A stretch of DNA of 17,671 bases, from the NCBI GenBank assembly GCA_031290325.1, contig JAITNU010000131.1, positions 1-17,671 on the forward strand. Direction: 5' to 3'. Positions 1 through 5,584 of this stretch are shown here, piece by piece (position 1 is the stretch's first letter; each line of letters begins with the position of its first letter). The position numbers and the translations under genes were made by a program. A model generated the notes under the pieces. The model saw nothing but the letters and a program-made list of their open reading frames with translations, searched no databases and was not told the DNA's origin. The stretch comes from Treponema sp. (GTDB taxonomy: Bacteria; Spirochaetota; Spirochaetia; Treponematales; Breznakiellaceae).

Positions 1-88
1 GAATAGGGAATAGGGAATAGGGAATAGGGAATAGGGAATAGGGAATAGGGAATAGGGAATAGGGAATAGGGAATAGGGAATAGGGAAT
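1..88. repeat. Heptanucleotide tandem repeat (GAATAGG)n
   Basis: Twelve perfect copies of the 7-base unit GAATAGG fill positions 1-84, followed by a partial copy GAAT. The array starts at the window edge, so its true length is unknown. Each junction makes a GGG tract separated by the four-base loop AATA, giving twelve evenly spaced G3 tracts on the plus strand, a classical G-quadruplex pattern. On the plus strand every frame meets TAG within 21 bases, so it is not coding in that direction. On the minus strand no frame contains a stop, and all frames read the same heptapeptide cycle (PYSLFPI). Seven is not a multiple of three, so a change in copy number would shift any downstream reading frame. 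Confidence 0.97.
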
Positions 89-328
89 TCACCATGCCTC
101 TCTCCTCTTGTTTGCTAAACTCATTCCTTATATATAAAGGAACTGAATTCGGACATTTATGTATGCCCTTAGATGTCTAGTGTTACTATACACGAATTAA
201 TATTTTGTTGTCAACAAGTTTCGACTCATCTAAAAAAATAAAATTATCAGAGCAATTTTGACCCATACCCCCTTCTTTATCATAAAAATACACGTGCAAA
301 ACAAATGTCGTTGTCCTGGAGTAAGGGG

Positions 329-357
329 CTGACAAAAAACGGGTAGTGGTGTTTAAT
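329..357 (+). promoter_or_regulatory. Candidate sigma-70 promoter of radA
   Basis: A CTGACA -35 box (329-334) and a TTTAAT -10 box (352-357) are separated by exactly 17 bases. Transcription would start near 364. The radA leader would then be about 45 bases long and would consist almost entirely of the CRISPR-repeat-like element. Each box departs from consensus, so this is a prediction from spacing and sequence only. Confidence 0.45.
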
Positions 358-366
358 AAAGGATAT

Positions 367-414
367 ATGAAGAAAGGCGCTGGCTCCATACGAGCGCGTG
401 GATTGAAACCATGA
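367..414 (+). CDS. Possible 15-codon leader ORF overlapping the radA start
   Basis: An ATG at 367 opens a 15-codon frame, MKKGAGSIRARGLKP, that ends in a TGA at 412-414. That stop overlaps the radA ATG (411-413) in an ATGA arrangement. AAAGGA lies just upstream (358-363), though only three bases separate it from the ATG, and the predicted promoter would start the transcript at about this point. radA has no Shine-Dalgarno sequence of its own, so ribosomes finishing this peptide could restart on radA. The peptide is basic (two Lys at the start, two Arg and one more Lys) and is encoded across the CRISPR-repeat-like hairpin. It may be chance: short ORFs are common, and nothing here tests translation. 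Confidence 0.3.
   Translation: MKKGAGSIRARGLKP
376..409 (+). repeat. Solitary type I-C-like CRISPR repeat
   Basis: The last bases, GCGTGGATTGAAAC, match the nearly invariant 3' handle of type I-C repeats. The sequence before it contains GCTC-CATAC-GAGC (383-395), a hairpin of the expected type and position. The 5' end reads GGCGC where such repeats usually begin GTCGC, and two extra bases (TG) seem to break the base of the stem. The element is 34 bases long, against the usual 32 or so. It stands alone: no second clear copy, no array and no cas gene is in the window. It ends one base before the radA start codon. Confidence 0.6.
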
Positions 415-1757
415 AAAAACAGAAAACTATGACCTTTATCTGTTCCTCCTGCGGCCATGAGGAACCTAAGTGGCTGGGGCGCTGTCCTGAATGTGGTGAA
501 TGGAACACCCTCATCGAAACCGCCCTGGCAGGGGTGGTCAAGGGGAGATTGGCTGGGAGCGGGGGGCAGTCTGTGCCCTTGGCTTCTGTAAGTGCAGAGG
601 AGGGGAGCCGTATTTCCAGCGGTATCGGCGAGCTGGACCGGGTACTGGGGGGCGGTATCATGCGGCGGTCCACCATTCTCGTAGGGGGTGAGCCGGGGAT
701 AGGTAAATCCACCTTACTGCTCCAGGTTGCCGCTGCCGCAAAAACAAAGGGACGGATCCTCTATGTTTCCGGGGAAGAATCTGCAGGCCAGGTGAAGATG
801 CGGGCGAACCGGCTCGGTATACAGGGGGACCGGATCGAAATCTTCTGTTCCGGGCGGCTTGAAGATATTATGGCCATCCTTGAAGCGGTAAAGCCGGTGA
901 TCATCATGGTGGATTCTGCCCAGACCCTCCACACCGATGAAGCGGGTATTGTGCCCGGTACGGTGAATCAGATGAAGTACGGGGCCCATGAACTCATCTC
1001 CTGGGTGAAGGAACATGATGCGGCGCTGTTCCTCGTGGCCCATGTTACCAAAGAGGGGATCATTGCAGGGCCGAAAACCCTGGAACACATGGTGGATACG
1101 GTGCTCTATTTTGAACAGAACGATGGAGACAGCCGTTTTCTCAGGGCGGCAAAGAACCGCTTCGGCTCGGTGGATGAAATCGGGATATTCACGATGGGTG
1201 AGCGGGGGCTTACCATCAAGGAGGATCCTTCGCGCCTGTTCCTGGTTCGCCGGGAGGGGGCGCTGCCTCCGGGCATTGCCACTGCCGCGGTGCTGGAAGG
1301 GTCCCGGACGCTCCTGGTGGAAATCCAGGCCCTGACCATCCCCGCCAAGGGCGCCATGAGCCGGGTGTTTTCCGACTGTATCGACTCGGCCAGGGTGTCA
1401 CGGGTAGCCGCAATCCTGGAAAAACACCTGAACCTGCGGCTTTCGGATCATGACCTCTATGTCAATGTGGCGGGAGGTATCAGAATCGCCGAGGTGGGGG
1501 TGGAACTTGCCCTGGGATGCGCCCTCTATTCCGCCCGAATTGGGAGTGCCCTGCCGGTAAAGACCGCCATAGCCGGAGAGTTGTCCCTTGCCGGGGAGGT
1601 ACGGGCGGTCAAACGGCTTCCGGGACGGATTAAAACCAGCAGGAGTCTGGGTTTTGAACACTTCCTGGGGCCTCTGCCGGATACGCAGGAGCATCAGATG
1701 GATGGGGTTATGGCGGTAAAGGACATCAAATCGGTAATCACCTTACTCTTTACTTAA
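411..1757 (+). CDS. radA: DNA repair protein RadA
   Basis: RadA (Sms) is a RecA-related ATPase that drives branch migration of recombination intermediates in double-strand-break repair and transformation. The 448-residue length is normal. The N-terminus has the C4 zinc finger (C11, C14, C25, C28). Walker A is GEPGIGKST at 93-101, and the Walker B Asp is D168 in IIMVDSAQ. The RadA signature KNRFG is at 248-252. The remainder is the Lon-like C-terminal domain. The ATG at 411 fits the family, with the zinc finger starting about ten residues in. A second ATG, seven codons in at 429, is possible. Neither has a Shine-Dalgarno sequence; the chosen start overlaps the stop of a short upstream ORF. The gene appears monocistronic, because a new promoter follows it at 1791. 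The assignment is secure. Confidence 0.97.
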   Translation: MKKQKTMTFICSSCGHEEPKWLGRCPECGEWNTLIETALAGVVKGRLAGSGGQSVPLASVSAEEGSRISSGIGELDRVLGGGIMRRSTILVGGEPGIGKSTLLLQVAAAAKTKGRILYVSGEESAGQVKMRANRLGIQGDRIEIFCSGRLEDIMAILEAVKPVIIMVDSAQTLHTDEAGIVPGTVNQMKYGAHELISWVKEHDAALFLVAHVTKEGIIAGPKTLEHMVDTVLYFEQNDGDSRFLRAAKNRFGSVDEIGIFTMGERGLTIKEDPSRLFLVRREGALPPGIATAAVLEGSRTLLVEIQALTIPAKGAMSRVFSDCIDSARVSRVAAILEKHLNLRLSDHDLYVNVAGGIRIAEVGVELALGCALYSARIGSALPVKTAIAGELSLAGEVRAVKRLPGRIKTSRSLGFEHFLGPLPDTQEHQMDGVMAVKDIKSVITLLFT

Positions 1758-1790
1758 AATCAAAAAAGGGTACAAAAAAATAAATAATAC

Positions 1791-1819
1791 TTGACGACAT
1801 GCCAAAACTGGGGTACTGT
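1791..1819 (+). promoter_or_regulatory. Sigma-70 promoter upstream of the RRM gene
   Basis: A TTGACG -35 box (1791-1796) and a TACTGT -10 box (1814-1819) are separated by 17 bases. The -35 box matches consensus in five of six positions. The position just after the radA stop suits a separate transcript for the RNA-binding protein with a long leader. Confidence 0.6.
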
Positions 1820-2033
1820 TTCTAAGAACAGGAAAAATTTTTTTGAGTATGTTGTGGTATGGTGATTCTTATAGGGAATTGCCGTTTTTCGAAAATCAGG
1901 GATTCTGCGCTTCTCTTCCGGTTGCTTTTTACCCCTTGTTTTATTATCTTGCATCCCGTATTCTTCCGGGGGACTTGTTTCCCTTAAAGAAGATTGGAGT
2001 CGTCCATAGTTAATGGGCGTGAATAACCGCGTG

Positions 2034-2095
2034 CCCGGACGCAGCAAGCCAGGGGTATCATCCTCTGGTTTGATTCCGGGAGAAGGAATTTTCTC
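2034..2095 (+). promoter_or_regulatory. Stacked hairpins enclosing the RRM ribosome-binding site
   Basis: Three helices can be read. CCCGGA (2034-2039) pairs perfectly with TCCGGG (2075-2080). Inside it, CCAGGGG (2049-2055) pairs with CCTCTGG (2062-2068) with one G-U pair and loop TATCAT. Next to them, GAGAA (2080-2084) pairs with TTCTC (2091-2095) around loop GGAATT, placing part of the Shine-Dalgarno AGAAGGA (2081-2087) in a stem that ends one base before the ATG. The third helix is short and A/U-rich, as in simple RNA thermometers. Temperature sensing or autoregulation is inference only. Confidence 0.45.
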
Positions 2096-2096
2096 A

Positions 2097-2390
2097 ATGG
2101 CCAAGAAATTGTATGTCGGTAATCTCTCTTACAACACGACCGAAGATGGGCTTCGTACCCTGTTTTCTGGGTTTGGCAGTGTTGCCTCCGCTAAGATCAT
2201 ATTTGATCGTGAAACCGGCAATTCTAAAGGATTCGGCTTTATCGAAATGAGCACCGATGAAGAAGCAAGTGCCGCTATCGCGGGCACCAACGGTCGTGAA
2301 TTTGAAGGCCGTCAGCTTAGGGTGAATGAAGCGATGGACAAGCCCCGCCGGGAGCGCAGCACCGGAGGCGGCTATAGCAATAACTGGTAA
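2097..2390 (+). CDS. Small RRM-domain RNA-binding protein
   Basis: The 97-residue protein is essentially one RNA recognition motif. RNP2 is LYVGNL at 5-10 and RNP1 is KGFGFIEM at 44-51, with the aromatic residues that stack on RNA bases. A short basic, Gly/Ser-rich tail (PRRERSTGGGY) ends the protein. Such stand-alone RRM proteins occur in spirochaetes, cyanobacteria and others, and are often cold-induced; the exact targets here are unknown. The start at 2097 is preferred because AGAAGGA lies ten bases upstream and MAKKLYVGN is the usual family N-terminus. The frame stays open back to an ATG at 2013, but that segment is better explained as structured leader. The gene has its own promoter and is probably a single-gene transcript. 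Confidence 0.93.
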   Translation: MAKKLYVGNLSYNTTEDGLRTLFSGFGSVASAKIIFDRETGNSKGFGFIEMSTDEEASAAIAGTNGREFEGRQLRVNEAMDKPRRERSTGGGYSNNW

Positions 2391-2422
2391 GAACCTTTAG
2401 GGCGCCCCGTCTTTTCGTGGAT

Positions 2423-2448
2423 GGTGAGATAAAACGAGAAATCTCACC
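2423..2448. repeat. 8-bp inverted repeat downstream of the RRM gene
   Basis: GGTGAGAT (2423-2430) and ATCTCACC (2441-2448) form a perfect 8-bp stem around a 10-base loop. No T-run follows, so it is not a standard intrinsic terminator. It could stabilise the 3' end of the RRM transcript or shape the leader of the small ORF that starts 19 bases later. Confidence 0.55.
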
Positions 2449-2466
2449 TCCCGTCAGGAAGGGGGC

Positions 2467-2625
2467 ATGAACACCGGGGTCTATGGATTAACGCTGATAG
2501 GTATGATGCTAATTGGCGTTGTCAGCGTTAATCAATGGATATTCTTTATTGTAATTCAAAAAGAGGGCTCATTTTGCCTCATACACCGGTTCATTTATTG
2601 CAGATTTGGTCCAGGATGTGTATAG
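2467..2625 (+). CDS. Candidate 52-residue membrane peptide
   Basis: An ATG at 2467 opens 52 codons ending in a TAG at 2623-2625. A good Shine-Dalgarno run, AGGAAGG (2456-2462), stands at proper distance. Residues 7-30 (starting GLTLIGMMLIG) are strongly hydrophobic and would form one membrane helix, followed by QKEG and a tail with three Cys and two Arg. The product resembles in general shape the single-helix small membrane peptides of bacteria, including type I toxins, but I recognise no family. It overlaps a perfect 12-bp inverted repeat in its coding sequence and has a hairpin upstream. Its last codons overlap the predicted promoter of the next gene. It could be a fortuitous frame; conservation is the missing test. 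Confidence 0.38.
   Translation: MNTGVYGLTLIGMMLIGVVSVNQWIFFIVIQKEGSFCLIHRFIYCRFGPGCV
2486..2533. repeat. Perfect 12-bp inverted repeat
   Basis: GATTAACGCTGA (2486-2497) and TCAGCGTTAATC (2522-2533) are perfect reverse complements around a 24-base loop. The loop contains a second GCGTT (2516-2520) that can also pair with AACGC of the left arm, allowing an alternative fold. There is no following T-run. The element lies inside the candidate 52-codon ORF. Confidence 0.85.
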
Positions 2626-2626
2626 T
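2598..2626 (+). promoter_or_regulatory. Sigma-70 promoter of the 2653-5584 gene group
   Basis: TTGCAG (2598-2603) and TATAGT (2621-2626) are separated by exactly 17 bases. The predicted start point is about 20 bases before the AAGGAG ribosome-binding site (2640-2645) of the gene at 2653. It is the best promoter candidate for the operon running through miaB. Confidence 0.6.
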
Positions 2627-2652
2627 GATATCATAGTACAAGGAGTAGAATC

Positions 2653-3021
2653 ATGTATGATATTGAACCGGTTGGAGGCTATACTCCTACCAGGGTGCTG
2701 ACAAAACAGGGCGTTACTGCAGTAGGCGGCATTGTGGGAGGGGTGGCTCTTTTTATTATGGGCGCCCTTCCTCCTCTTGCGGGAATCGTGGTAGGTGGGG
2801 TGGTTGGGGTTGCCGGTATTGTGACGTTCCTTTCCAAGGACCCGGCGGATAAAAAACCCGGTCTTATGATCGCCGCTGCCGGGGCGCTTTCTGTTTTTTC
2901 CCGGATCGATGTGGTGCGCCCCCTGGCCGGAACCCTCCTGGGTATCGGCGCCATCGGGTTGCTTGCAGTAGGTATCTGGAATGGCATTAAATTTCTTAAA
3001 GGCCTTAAAAGCAGAAGTTAA
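2653..3021 (+). CDS. Hypothetical multi-pass inner-membrane protein
   Basis: I do not recognise the family of this 122-residue protein. It is largely hydrophobic and rich in Gly, with probable membrane segments near residues 19-38, 41-60, 70-85 and 90-112. Short polar links such as SKDPADKKP (61-69) and a basic C-terminus (FLKGLKSRS) would face the cytoplasm by the positive-inside rule. Several GxxxG-like spacings (GGIVGG, GIVVGG) could favour helix packing. The start is well supported by AAGGAG seven bases before the ATG. It is first in a rightward group; miaB follows after 14 bases, so the two are probably cotranscribed. Nothing in the sequence indicates a specific function. Confidence 0.85.
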   Translation: MYDIEPVGGYTPTRVLTKQGVTAVGGIVGGVALFIMGALPPLAGIVVGGVVGVAGIVTFLSKDPADKKPGLMIAAAGALSVFSRIDVVRPLAGTLLGIGAIGLLAVGIWNGIKFLKGLKSRS

Positions 3022-3035
3022 TCGGTACAGTTACG

Positions 3036-4376
3036 GTGACTTACTTCTTTGAAACCTACGGGTGCCAGATGAATACCGCCGAATCCGCAGCGTTGCGGCT
3101 GGTTTTGGGGGAACGGGGCTGGTCTGCCGCTCCCACCGGGGAAAGCGCCGACCTGGTGGTGCTGAACACCTGCTCGGTCAGGAAGACTGCGGAACAACGG
3201 GTCTGGGGACGGCTTGCCCAGTACGGGGCACTCAAAAAAAAACGCCCCTTTACTCTGGTGGTGGCAGGGTGTATGGCCTCTCGCCTGGGGGCGGGGCTTA
3301 AGGAAAAAATATGGGCTGTAGACTACGTGATGGGAACTGGAGCCCGGTCCCTCTTCCCCCGTATCCTCGAATCAGTGGAACAGGGGCGTTCCCCCGAGGA
3401 GCTTTGTGCGGAAATCACTGAGGAAAAGCCGGTGTTTGCCTTCTCAGCTTCCCACCTGGAGGAAGGGCAGTTCCGCAGCTTCATCCCCATCATGCACGGG
3501 TGTAATAATTTCTGTTCCTATTGTATCGTCCCGGTGGTGCGGGGCAGGGAGGTGTCCCGTAGTCCCGCTTCCATTAGGCAAGAGATACGGCTCCTTGCCG
3601 ACCGGGGGGTACGGGAGATTACCCTCTTGGGGCAGAATGTTAATTCCTATACCTGGGCTGGGGAGGACAAAAAACTCGATTTTCCCGGGCTTCTGGAACT
3701 GGTCGCCGAGGTAACTGAAAACAGTCCCATCCAATGGGTCCGCTTCTTGTCCGCCAATCCCAAGGATCTCTCTTCCAAAGCCATCAGGGTCATGGCAGCC
3801 TATCCGGTTTTTTGCCGCCACCTCCACCTCTGTGTCCAGCATGGCTCTAATGCCATGCTGAGGGCCATGAACCGCCGCTACACCAGGGAGCAATACCTGG
3901 CCTTAGTCGCCGAAATCCGGGACGCCATGCCGGGGATCACCTTCTCAACGGATATTCTCGTGGGATTTCCCGGAGAAACCGAAGGGGACCTTGAAGAGAC
4001 GCTGACATTAATGGAAGAAGTGCGCTTCCTCTATGCCTATATGTACCATTATAACCTCCGGGAGGGTACGGCCGCCTTTACACTGCCGAACCGTATCGAC
4101 GAAGGGGTTAAACGGAAACGCCTGGCACGGGTTATTGAATTACAGCGGCGGCACAGATTAGAATTATTAAAGGCCCGCATCGGCTCCCGGGAAAAAGTCC
4201 TCATTGAGGGGATTTCCCGTAAGAATGCCGATGAATTAATAACCCGCACGGAACGGGATGAAATGGTGGTTGTTTCCGGCAAGCCCTCCCTGATAGGTTC
4301 CTTTGCCGAAGTAACCCTCGGATCCCTCCGGGGAACCACCTTCCGTGCCCAGGAATTATTCGTGCAAAGGAGTTAA
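3036..4376 (+). CDS. miaB: tRNA-2-methylthio-N6-dimethylallyladenosine synthase MiaB
   Basis: MiaB is a cytoplasmic radical-SAM methylthiotransferase that adds a methylthio group to i6A37 of tRNAs reading UNN codons, improving frame maintenance. The 446-residue protein has the normal three-part layout. The N-terminal UPF0004 domain has cluster cysteines C10, C46 and C79. The radical-SAM domain has CxxxCxxC at C156, C160 and C163, followed by the family stretch VVRGREVSRSP. A C-terminal TRAM domain spans about 375-440. The start codon is GTG at 3036; the immediate ETYGCQMN motif supports it, although no clear Shine-Dalgarno is present, which suggests reinitiation after the gene 14 bases upstream. 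The related enzymes MtaB and RimO are less likely given the ETYGCQMN and HGCNNFCSYC context. Confidence 0.95.
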   Translation: MTYFFETYGCQMNTAESAALRLVLGERGWSAAPTGESADLVVLNTCSVRKTAEQRVWGRLAQYGALKKKRPFTLVVAGCMASRLGAGLKEKIWAVDYVMGTGARSLFPRILESVEQGRSPEELCAEITEEKPVFAFSASHLEEGQFRSFIPIMHGCNNFCSYCIVPVVRGREVSRSPASIRQEIRLLADRGVREITLLGQNVNSYTWAGEDKKLDFPGLLELVAEVTENSPIQWVRFLSANPKDLSSKAIRVMAAYPVFCRHLHLCVQHGSNAMLRAMNRRYTREQYLALVAEIRDAMPGITFSTDILVGFPGETEGDLEETLTLMEEVRFLYAYMYHYNLREGTAAFTLPNRIDEGVKRKRLARVIELQRRHRLELLKARIGSREKVLIEGISRKNADELITRTERDEMVVVSGKPSLIGSFAEVTLGSLRGTTFRAQELFVQRS

Positions 4377-4380
4377 CCCT

Positions 4381-4665
4381 ATGGCTTGGCGATTCGTCGT
4401 ATTTATCCTGATCTGTAGTATCTTTCTTATTTTTATCACCTTAAATCTGGAAAACAAGTGTGATATTTCCTTCGGTTTTATGAAGATTGAAGGGGTGTAT
4501 GTATGGGTTACGGCCTTTGCATCCTTTGGGTTGGGAACCTTTTGTACCATTTTGTTTACGCTTTTCTCCCGGGTGAGTAAAAAACTCAGATCCAAGTCCG
4601 GTAAGCCGGGGTCTTTAAAATCCATAAAGCGGGGGGATGATACCGATGGAAGTAACGCTTCCTAG
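4381..4665 (+). CDS. LapA-domain (DUF1049) membrane protein
   Basis: This 94-residue protein has two membrane helices (about 5-21 and 41-62) linked by NLENKCDISFGF, the layout of the LapA/YciS family, and a basic, charged tail (KKLRSKSGK). In enterobacteria LapA works with LapB to control LpxC turnover and hence lipopolysaccharide. Treponemes differ in whether they make lipopolysaccharide, so the role here is open. The ATG at 4381 is chosen because AAAGGAG (4366-4372) is correctly spaced; an in-frame ATG at 4345 lies inside miaB and would add an unlikely extension. The gene starts four bases after the miaB stop and overlaps the next gene's start by about 20 bases, so it belongs to the same transcript. 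Confidence 0.8.
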   Translation: MAWRFVVFILICSIFLIFITLNLENKCDISFGFMKIEGVYVWVTAFASFGLGTFCTILFTLFSRVSKKLRSKSGKPGSLKSIKRGDDTDGSNAS

Positions 4666-5584
4666 GGTATTACTGGTATGTTTGTGTCTGTTCCTCATGG
4701 TGACCGGATCAGGGGTTTGGTCTGTGTACGCCCAAACCGCAGGAGGCCCGCTGCTGACTGAGGAAATTAAAACCCTTAAAAAAACGCTGGAAACCCCCAA
4801 GATTTCCGGTACCGACCGCCACCGCTCCCTGATACGCCTCGCCCGGCTTTTGCAGCTTTCGGGAAACCTTGAAGAATCGGTCCTGATATGGATGGATGCG
4901 GCCTTTGTGGACCCGGGAAGACAGGATGACACCGCCCTGCTCGAAGTGGTCCGCTGTTTTATTGCCCTCGGTGAACTGGATAAGGCTGAGGCAAGTCTGG
5001 AGGTGGTCTTGCAGAACAGTAAAGACCCCAAAAACCTGCTTGAGGCCCGGTATCTGCGAGCAGTGCTTGAGCTTTTCCGCTCAGGGAATACCGCCCCTCT
5101 GGTCGCGCTTATCAAAGATCCCGCCTATGAGCGCTACCGGCCTGCGATGTATTATACCCTCTGGAGAACATCCGGGGACGGGGCCTATAAAAGTAAGCTC
5201 CTTGCCGACTATGGGTTAAGCCCCGAAGCCCTCCTTGCCGGAGACCCGGTTGCGCTCGGCACTATCGTGGTTGGCGTGTCCCCATCGGCCATGTGGCTCC
5301 TCTTTCCAGGCCGCAGGGGTGTGGAAATCCCTGCCACGGCCCCTGTGGTCGAGAGTGCTGTGGTAGCCTTACAAACGGGATTCTTCGGCAAGGAAGAAAA
5401 TGCCCACATCCTGGCAGAACAGCTTAAAAAGGCGGGGTTTCATGCGGATGTTTCCCGGCGGACACGAGCAGGGGCCATCTATTGGCTGGTAAGCGTTCCA
5501 CCGGGAGCGAATGCAGACAGAACCATAGCCCAATTAAAGAAAGCGGGGTTTGATTCCTTCCCGATTTTTACCCCTGATCTATAG
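4646..5584 (+). CDS. Exported SPOR-domain protein with helical repeats
   Basis: The 312-residue product starts with a signal peptide (hydrophobic 8-24, likely cut after VYA at 29). A helical middle (about 40-180) looks TPR-like, with alternating helices such as LIRLARLLQLSG and VVRCFIALGELDKAEASL. The C-terminal part, about 235-312, is a SPOR domain: two repeats of QLKKAGF with FHADVSR and DSFPIF strands and a YWLVSVPPG core. SPOR domains bind glycan strands stripped of peptide stems, often at division sites, so this is probably a periplasmic peptidoglycan-binding protein. The start at 4646 is preferred because a G6 run ends nine bases upstream; an ATG at 4637 adds only MIP. Its stop codon abuts that of the opposing gene within CTATAG, with no room for a terminator. 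Confidence 0.82.
   Translation: MEVTLPRVLLVCLCLFLMVTGSGVWSVYAQTAGGPLLTEEIKTLKKTLETPKISGTDRHRSLIRLARLLQLSGNLEESVLIWMDAAFVDPGRQDDTALLEVVRCFIALGELDKAEASLEVVLQNSKDPKNLLEARYLRAVLELFRSGNTAPLVALIKDPAYERYRPAMYYTLWRTSGDGAYKSKLLADYGLSPEALLAGDPVALGTIVVGVSPSAMWLLFPGRRGVEIPATAPVVESAVVALQTGFFGKEENAHILAEQLKKAGFHADVSRRTRAGAIYWLVSVPPGANADRTIAQLKKAGFDSFPIFTPDL

Larger units (their letters stand above)
96..410. other. AT-rich intergenic region upstream of radA
   Basis: This 315-base stretch holds no convincing gene of normal size. It contains two inverted repeats. One has arms TTCCTT (124-129) and AAGGAA (137-142) around a TA-rich centre. The other is TTGTTG-T-CAACAA at 205-217, a possible operator. A sigma-70-type promoter, a possible 15-codon leader ORF and a CRISPR-repeat-like hairpin at the right end are listed separately. 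A minus-strand open frame over 186-458 looks like chance: its start lies inside radA and it runs backwards through the repeat-like element. Confidence 0.6.
1758..2096 (+). promoter_or_regulatory. Long 5' leader of the RRM gene
   Basis: This 339-base gap contains no credible gene. A promoter lies near its left end, so the RNA-binding-protein mRNA would carry a leader of about 270 bases. The right part is rich in complementary segments, including GGGC (2014-2017) with GCCC (2033-2036), and the stacked hairpins beside the ribosome-binding site described separately. Long structured leaders are typical of cold-shock-type genes, which is an analogy and not a match to a known RNA family. No intrinsic terminator for radA was seen. 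Confidence 0.5.

Noticed and set aside
307..340. A second, decayed CRISPR repeat 35 bases before the first (begins GTCG, ends AAAC, same 34-base length).
   Set aside because: The spacing is right for a repeat-spacer unit, but only about 15 of 34 positions match and the hairpin and GCGTGGATTG core are missing. The similarity is too weak to claim an array.
186..458. 90-codon minus-strand frame over the radA upstream region.
   Set aside because: Its start lies within radA, it reads backwards through the CRISPR-like element, its composition is irregular, and it resembles the spurious ORFs often called across such repeats.
2014..2080. A GEMM-type cyclic-di-GMP riboswitch, because of the GACGCA...AAGCC stretch.
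   Set aside because: Two bases interrupt the conserved GACGCAAAGCC stretch and the partner helix and tetraloop were not found. The likeness is probably chance.
2013..2096. N-terminal extension of the RRM protein from an ATG at 2013.
   Set aside because: No ribosome-binding site precedes it, the extra residues match nothing in the family, and the segment forms hairpins beside a good Shine-Dalgarno for the start at 2097.
4345..4380. LapA-like protein beginning at ATG 4345 inside miaB.
   Set aside because: The strong AAAGGAG is placed for the ATG at 4381, and the family begins with the first membrane helix directly.
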